Assembly: GCA_024707365.1 (NCBI GenBank)
Contig: JANPZV010000005.1
Coordinates: 620,001 to 684,000, forward strand
Reading direction: 5' to 3'
From: Terricaulis sp.
GTDB lineage: Bacteria; Pseudomonadota; Alphaproteobacteria; Caulobacterales; Aquidulcibacteraceae
Length of the DNA stretch: 64,000 bases
Shown here piece by piece: positions 61,415 through 64,000 of this stretch (position 1 is its first letter; each line of letters begins with the position of its first letter). The notes under the pieces were generated by a model, which was not told the DNA's origin, did not search any database, and was given only the letters and a program-made list of their open reading frames with translations. The position numbers and the translations under genes were made by a program.

Positions 61415-61906
61415 ATGAGCGTTGCCTCCGACCCTGGCCAGAATCCGCCAGAATCTCCGCAACTTCGGGTACTCTCCCAGTACGTGAAGGAACTGTCATT
61501 CCGTAACGCCCTGGCCTCGGCCACGGCACAGGGCTACGCCGACCAGCCACTGATCGATATGGGCGTTGAGGTTAAATCACGCCCCATCGGCGAACGCGCG
61601 GAGGCGACGGAGGTCGATCTTTGCCTTTCGGTTCAGGCGCGGCGCGGCGAAGAGCCGATGTTCTCGGTTGAGCTCATCTATTCAGGGCTCTTCCAGTTCG
61701 TGAACACCCATCCCGACGATGTCGAGCCCATGGTGTGGATCGAGTGCCCGCGCCTGCTCTTCCCGTTCGCCCGCGCCGTCCTGGCTGAGATCACGCGCGA
61801 GGGCGGCTACCCGCCGCTGATGATCAACCCGATTGATTTCGCGCCGCTCTATTTCAACGAGCTGAAAGAGCGCGAGGCGCGTGGCGTCGTGCCGCTCGGC
61901 GGCTAG
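61415..61906 (+). CDS. secB: Protein-export chaperone SecB
   Basis: Keeps preproteins unfolded for SecA. The 163-aa protein has the conserved KELSFRNA, GVEVKSRPIG, FSVELIYSGLFQF and ECPRLLFPFARAVLAEITREGGYPPLMINPIDFAPLY. The C-terminus ends just over the stop of the convergent dnaQ gene (four-base overlap). Confidence 0.96.
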   Translation: MSVASDPGQNPPESPQLRVLSQYVKELSFRNALASATAQGYADQPLIDMGVEVKSRPIGERAEATEVDLCLSVQARRGEEPMFSVELIYSGLFQFVNTHPDDVEPMVWIECPRLLFPFARAVLAEITREGGYPPLMINPIDFAPLYFNELKEREARGVVPLGG

Positions 61907-62637
61907 CTGCCGGTTTTCTTCCAGAGCGCGCCATCGCCAAGCTTGGCGATAAACGCCTCATGCGCCGCCGCCTCTTCTGGGGTGAGCCGCGCTGGAAGCG
62001 CAACGGGACGCGGCGGGCGCGGCGTGAATTGCACCGGCGCTTCGGTTGCTGTGGAAACCGTTTCCACCACCGCCTCGAACGAGAGCCGCTGCTCACGCCC
62101 GCCGCGCAATTGCAGATACACCTCGGCCAGAATGCGCGAGTCCACCAGCGCGCCGTGCCCGCCGGGGCCTTTGCGCGAGGCGAGATCGAAGCCGTAGCGA
62201 TCAAGCTGGAAGCGCTTGGCCAGCGCATCGAGCGAGCATGAGGCGCCCGGAAAGCGCTTGCGCGCGATCGGCAACGTATCGACGAAACGCGCGCCGGCCA
62301 GCGCCGGCCGCCCGGCGCGCGCAAGCTCGGCGTTCACAAAGCCCTGGTCGAACGCGGCATTGTGCGCCACCAGCGGCGCATCGCCGATAAAATCCAGGAT
62401 CTGCTCCACCTGTTCGGCAAAACGCGGGTGTTTCTCCAGAAACTCGCGCCGCAGGCCGTGCACGCGGACGACCTCCTCAGGCACATCACGCTCGGGATTG
62501 AAATAAAGGTGCAGTTCGCGCCCGGTGCGCTCAAGCCCCATCAGCTCGACAAAGCCCGCCTCAACCAGCCGATCTGGCCGCTCCGGGTGCAGCGGATCAA
62601 GGCCCGTGGTTTCCGTGTCGAAAATAATCTCGCGCAT
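61903..62637 (-). CDS. dnaQ: DNA polymerase III epsilon subunit
   Basis: Proofreading 3'-5' exonuclease of the replicative polymerase. The DnaQ motifs are IFDTETTGLDP (Exo I), VAHNAAFDQGFVNAEL (Exo II) and GPGGHGALVDSRILAEVY (Exo III with catalytic His and Asp). The C-terminal ~60 residues with RLTPEEAAAHEAFIAKLGDGALWKK probably bind the polymerase subunit. Length 244 aa. It lies 9 bases downstream of coaE. Confidence 0.96.
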   Translation of the reverse strand: MREIIFDTETTGLDPLHPERPDRLVEAGFVELMGLERTGRELHLYFNPERDVPEEVVRVHGLRREFLEKHPRFAEQVEQILDFIGDAPLVAHNAAFDQGFVNAELARAGRPALAGARFVDTLPIARKRFPGASCSLDALAKRFQLDRYGFDLASRKGPGGHGALVDSRILAEVYLQLRGGREQRLSFEAVVETVSTATEAPVQFTPRPPRPVALPARLTPEEAAAHEAFIAKLGDGALWKKTGS

Positions 62638-62646
62638 GCTTTTGCG

Positions 62647-63240
62647 CTAAGCTGCTTCGTTCAAAGCGTCCAGCACGGCGCGGACTTGGGCGCGGGTTTC
62701 ATCGAGCGTAACACCTGTATCGATCACGAAATCGGCGCGCGCGCGTTTTTCCGCATCGGGCATTTGGCGCGCAAGAATTTGCGCGAATTTCTCTTCCGTC
62801 ATGCCCGGCCGCGCCAGCACGCGCGCGCGCTGCACCTCGGCCGGCGCGGAAACAACCACGATTGTATCAAAGAGGTCGGCGCCCTTGCCTTCCAGCAAGA
62901 GCGGGATATCGAACAGCACGAACGCCGCGCCGGCGGCGCGCGCCGACTCCGCGAACGCAACCTGCGCCTGGCGCACGAACGGATGCACGATCTGCTCTAG
63001 CCGTTTCAGCGCCATTGGATTGTTGAGCACGAGCGGGGAAAGCAGCGCCCGGTCCACCGCGCCATCGCGGATGGCGCCCGGAAACTCAGCGCCCACCGCC
63101 GCAACCGCCGCGCCGCCTCGCGCGTAGAGCTGATGCACGGCGGCGTCTGAATCAAACACCGCCGCCCCCTCCTCCGCGAACATTTTCGCCACGGTGGATT
63201 TGCCCATGCCGATCGAACCGGTGAGGCCGATGACGATCAT
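62647..63240 (-). CDS. coaE: Dephospho-CoA kinase
   Basis: Last step of coenzyme A synthesis. The P-loop is [16 protein letters not shown] at the N-terminus; [12 protein letters not shown] is the acceptor-site region, IVHPFVRQ and [25 protein letters not shown] follow, and the lid carries [28 protein letters not shown]. 197 aa, intact. Its ATG shares ATGA with the aroE stop. Confidence 0.96.
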   Translation of the reverse strand: MIVIGLTGSIGMGKSTVAKMFAEEGAAVFDSDAAVHQLYARGGAAVAAVGAEFPGAIRDGAVDRALLSPLVLNNPMALKRLEQIVHPFVRQAQVAFAESARAAGAAFVLFDIPLLLEGKGADLFDTIVVVSAPAEVQRARVLARPGMTEEKFAQILARQMPDAEKRARADFVIDTGVTLDETRAQVRAVLDALNEAA

Positions 63241-64000
63241 GGCAGCGCAGCGATCAGGCGCGCCCGCGCCTTTTGCACGTCCGGTTTCACGCCGAACCAG
63301 AGCTCAAACGCCCGCGCCCCCTGATGGATCAGCATGCCGAGCCCATCCATCGAGACAAGATTGCGCGCCCGCGCGGCGGCAAGGAACGGCGTTTCCAGCG
63401 GTTTATAAACAATATCGGCGCAGATCGCCGATGGCTTGGCGGCGTGCATCGGCCAGTTTGGCGATGGGCTTCCGCTCATGCCCAGCGTGGTGGCTTGCAC
63501 GATGAGATCGGCCGCGCCGAAGCCGCGCTCCAGATCATCCCAACGCAAAACGCGGCCCGCGCGCAGCGCATCGGCGGCCGCATCAGCGCGCGATTGGGTG
63601 CGGTTGGCGAAATGAATCGTATCAACATGCGGGCCGAGCGCCTCAGCGATGGCGGAGGCCGCACCACCCGCACCCAGCATCAGCACGCGGCGCACGCGGG
63701 TTTTCCAATCCGGCGCGGTTTCACTCAGCGCATCGAGAAAGCCAAGACCATCAGTATTGAAGCCGGAGACGCTGCCATCCTTTTCCCAGCGCAGCACGTT
63801 CGCCACCACGCCCTCGCTCCGATCGGCGGCGCTGGCCGCCTCACGCTTGTGCGGCACCGTGACGTTCGCGCCGGCGAGGCCAAAACGGCAGAAAGCGCGG
63901 ATCTCGCTTTCGGCGGAATCGCTTTGCAGCGGCAGCGCCACATACACCGCATCGAGCCCGTAATCGGCGATCCAGCCATTGTGCATGATCGGCGAGAGCG
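63237..64000 (-). CDS. aroE: Shikimate dehydrogenase, N-terminus beyond window
   Basis: NADP-dependent shikimate pathway enzyme. The visible part starts at [25 protein letters not shown], inside the substrate-binding SxSPxxHN motif, and includes NVTVPHK (catalytic Lys), [14 protein letters not shown], the nucleotide motif [16 protein letters not shown] with [12 protein letters not shown], and the C-terminal [19 protein letters not shown]. Only about the first 15-20 residues are missing. It heads a group with coaE and dnaQ, an order common in alphaproteobacteria. Confidence 0.95.
   Translation of the reverse strand, partial: LSPIMHNGWIADYGLDAVYVALPLQSDSAESEIRAFCRFGLAGANVTVPHKREAASAADRSEGVVANVLRWEKDGSVSGFNTDGLGFLDALSETAPDWKTRVRRVLMLGAGGAASAIAEALGPHVDTIHFANRTQSRADAAADALRAGRVLRWDDLERGFGAADLIVQATTLGMSGSPSPNWPMHAAKPSAICADIVYKPLETPFLAAARARNLVSMDGLGMLIHQGARAFELWFGVKPDVQKARARLIAALP

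Overview
This is a GC-rich alphaproteobacterial chromosome segment. Gene order and protein motifs point to Caulobacterales or a Hyphomonadaceae-like lineage. Support comes from the block trpS - universal stress protein - NifU-like - tsaB - rimI - fur - miaB - phoH - ybeY - corC - lnt - XRE regulator - metK, from hrcA-grpE beside rph, from dnaK-dnaJ, and from aroE-coaE-dnaQ-secB-Tim44-Smr beside hslV/hslU. These are single-copy housekeeping genes. In Caulobacter relatives several lie near the replication origin, so the right end may be origin-proximal (inference). I see no tRNA, rRNA, CRISPR array, prophage or transposase.

Layout. 1-6.2 kb: a partial acetyltransferase, mdh, a lipoprotein, an O-methyltransferase, metK, an XRE regulator and lnt. 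6.3-18.3 kb: a long minus-strand run for membrane and ion homeostasis, ribosome and tRNA maturation (ybeY, miaB, tsaB), iron regulation (fur), trpS, the lipid II flippase murJ and the PII sensor glnD. 18.4-29 kb: mutS, malic enzyme (plus strand), an AmpG-like permease, a hybrid histidine kinase and comM. 29-36.7 kb: the dolP-yraN-rsmI-lpoA-like envelope cluster, hemW-rdgB, a DUF2975/XRE pair with a palindromic operator, two small genes and rph. 36.7-42.3 kb: an unusual 327-bp repeat-rich divergent control region, an Orc1/Cdc6-like AAA ATPase wedged between rph and hrcA-grpE, and a secreted protein of six PPC-like repeats. 42.3-54.8 kb: aldo/keto reductase, dienelactone hydrolase, alkB, dnaK-dnaJ, structured intergenic repeats, dapB, nth, an ATP-grasp protein, adenosine kinase and a DUF389 protein. 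54.8-64 kb: hslV-DUF2157-hslU, an EAL phosphodiesterase, Smr, Tim44-like, secB, dnaQ, coaE and partial aroE.

A dominant technical feature is about 20 single-base frameshifts in 16 genes, including essential ones (dapB, murJ), often in runs of 4-6 identical bases. The simplest reading is residual sequencing error from a long-read or metagenome assembly, not gene decay. I therefore list each broken gene as one CDS over its full span and state where the frame changes; lengths for these are after frame repair. The most interesting biological candidate is the 36.7-38.2 kb locus: homologous inverted leader arms, an iteron-like set of GTTAGG/CCTAAC, TATAG and CCAAAC motifs, and the orphan ATPase they precede.
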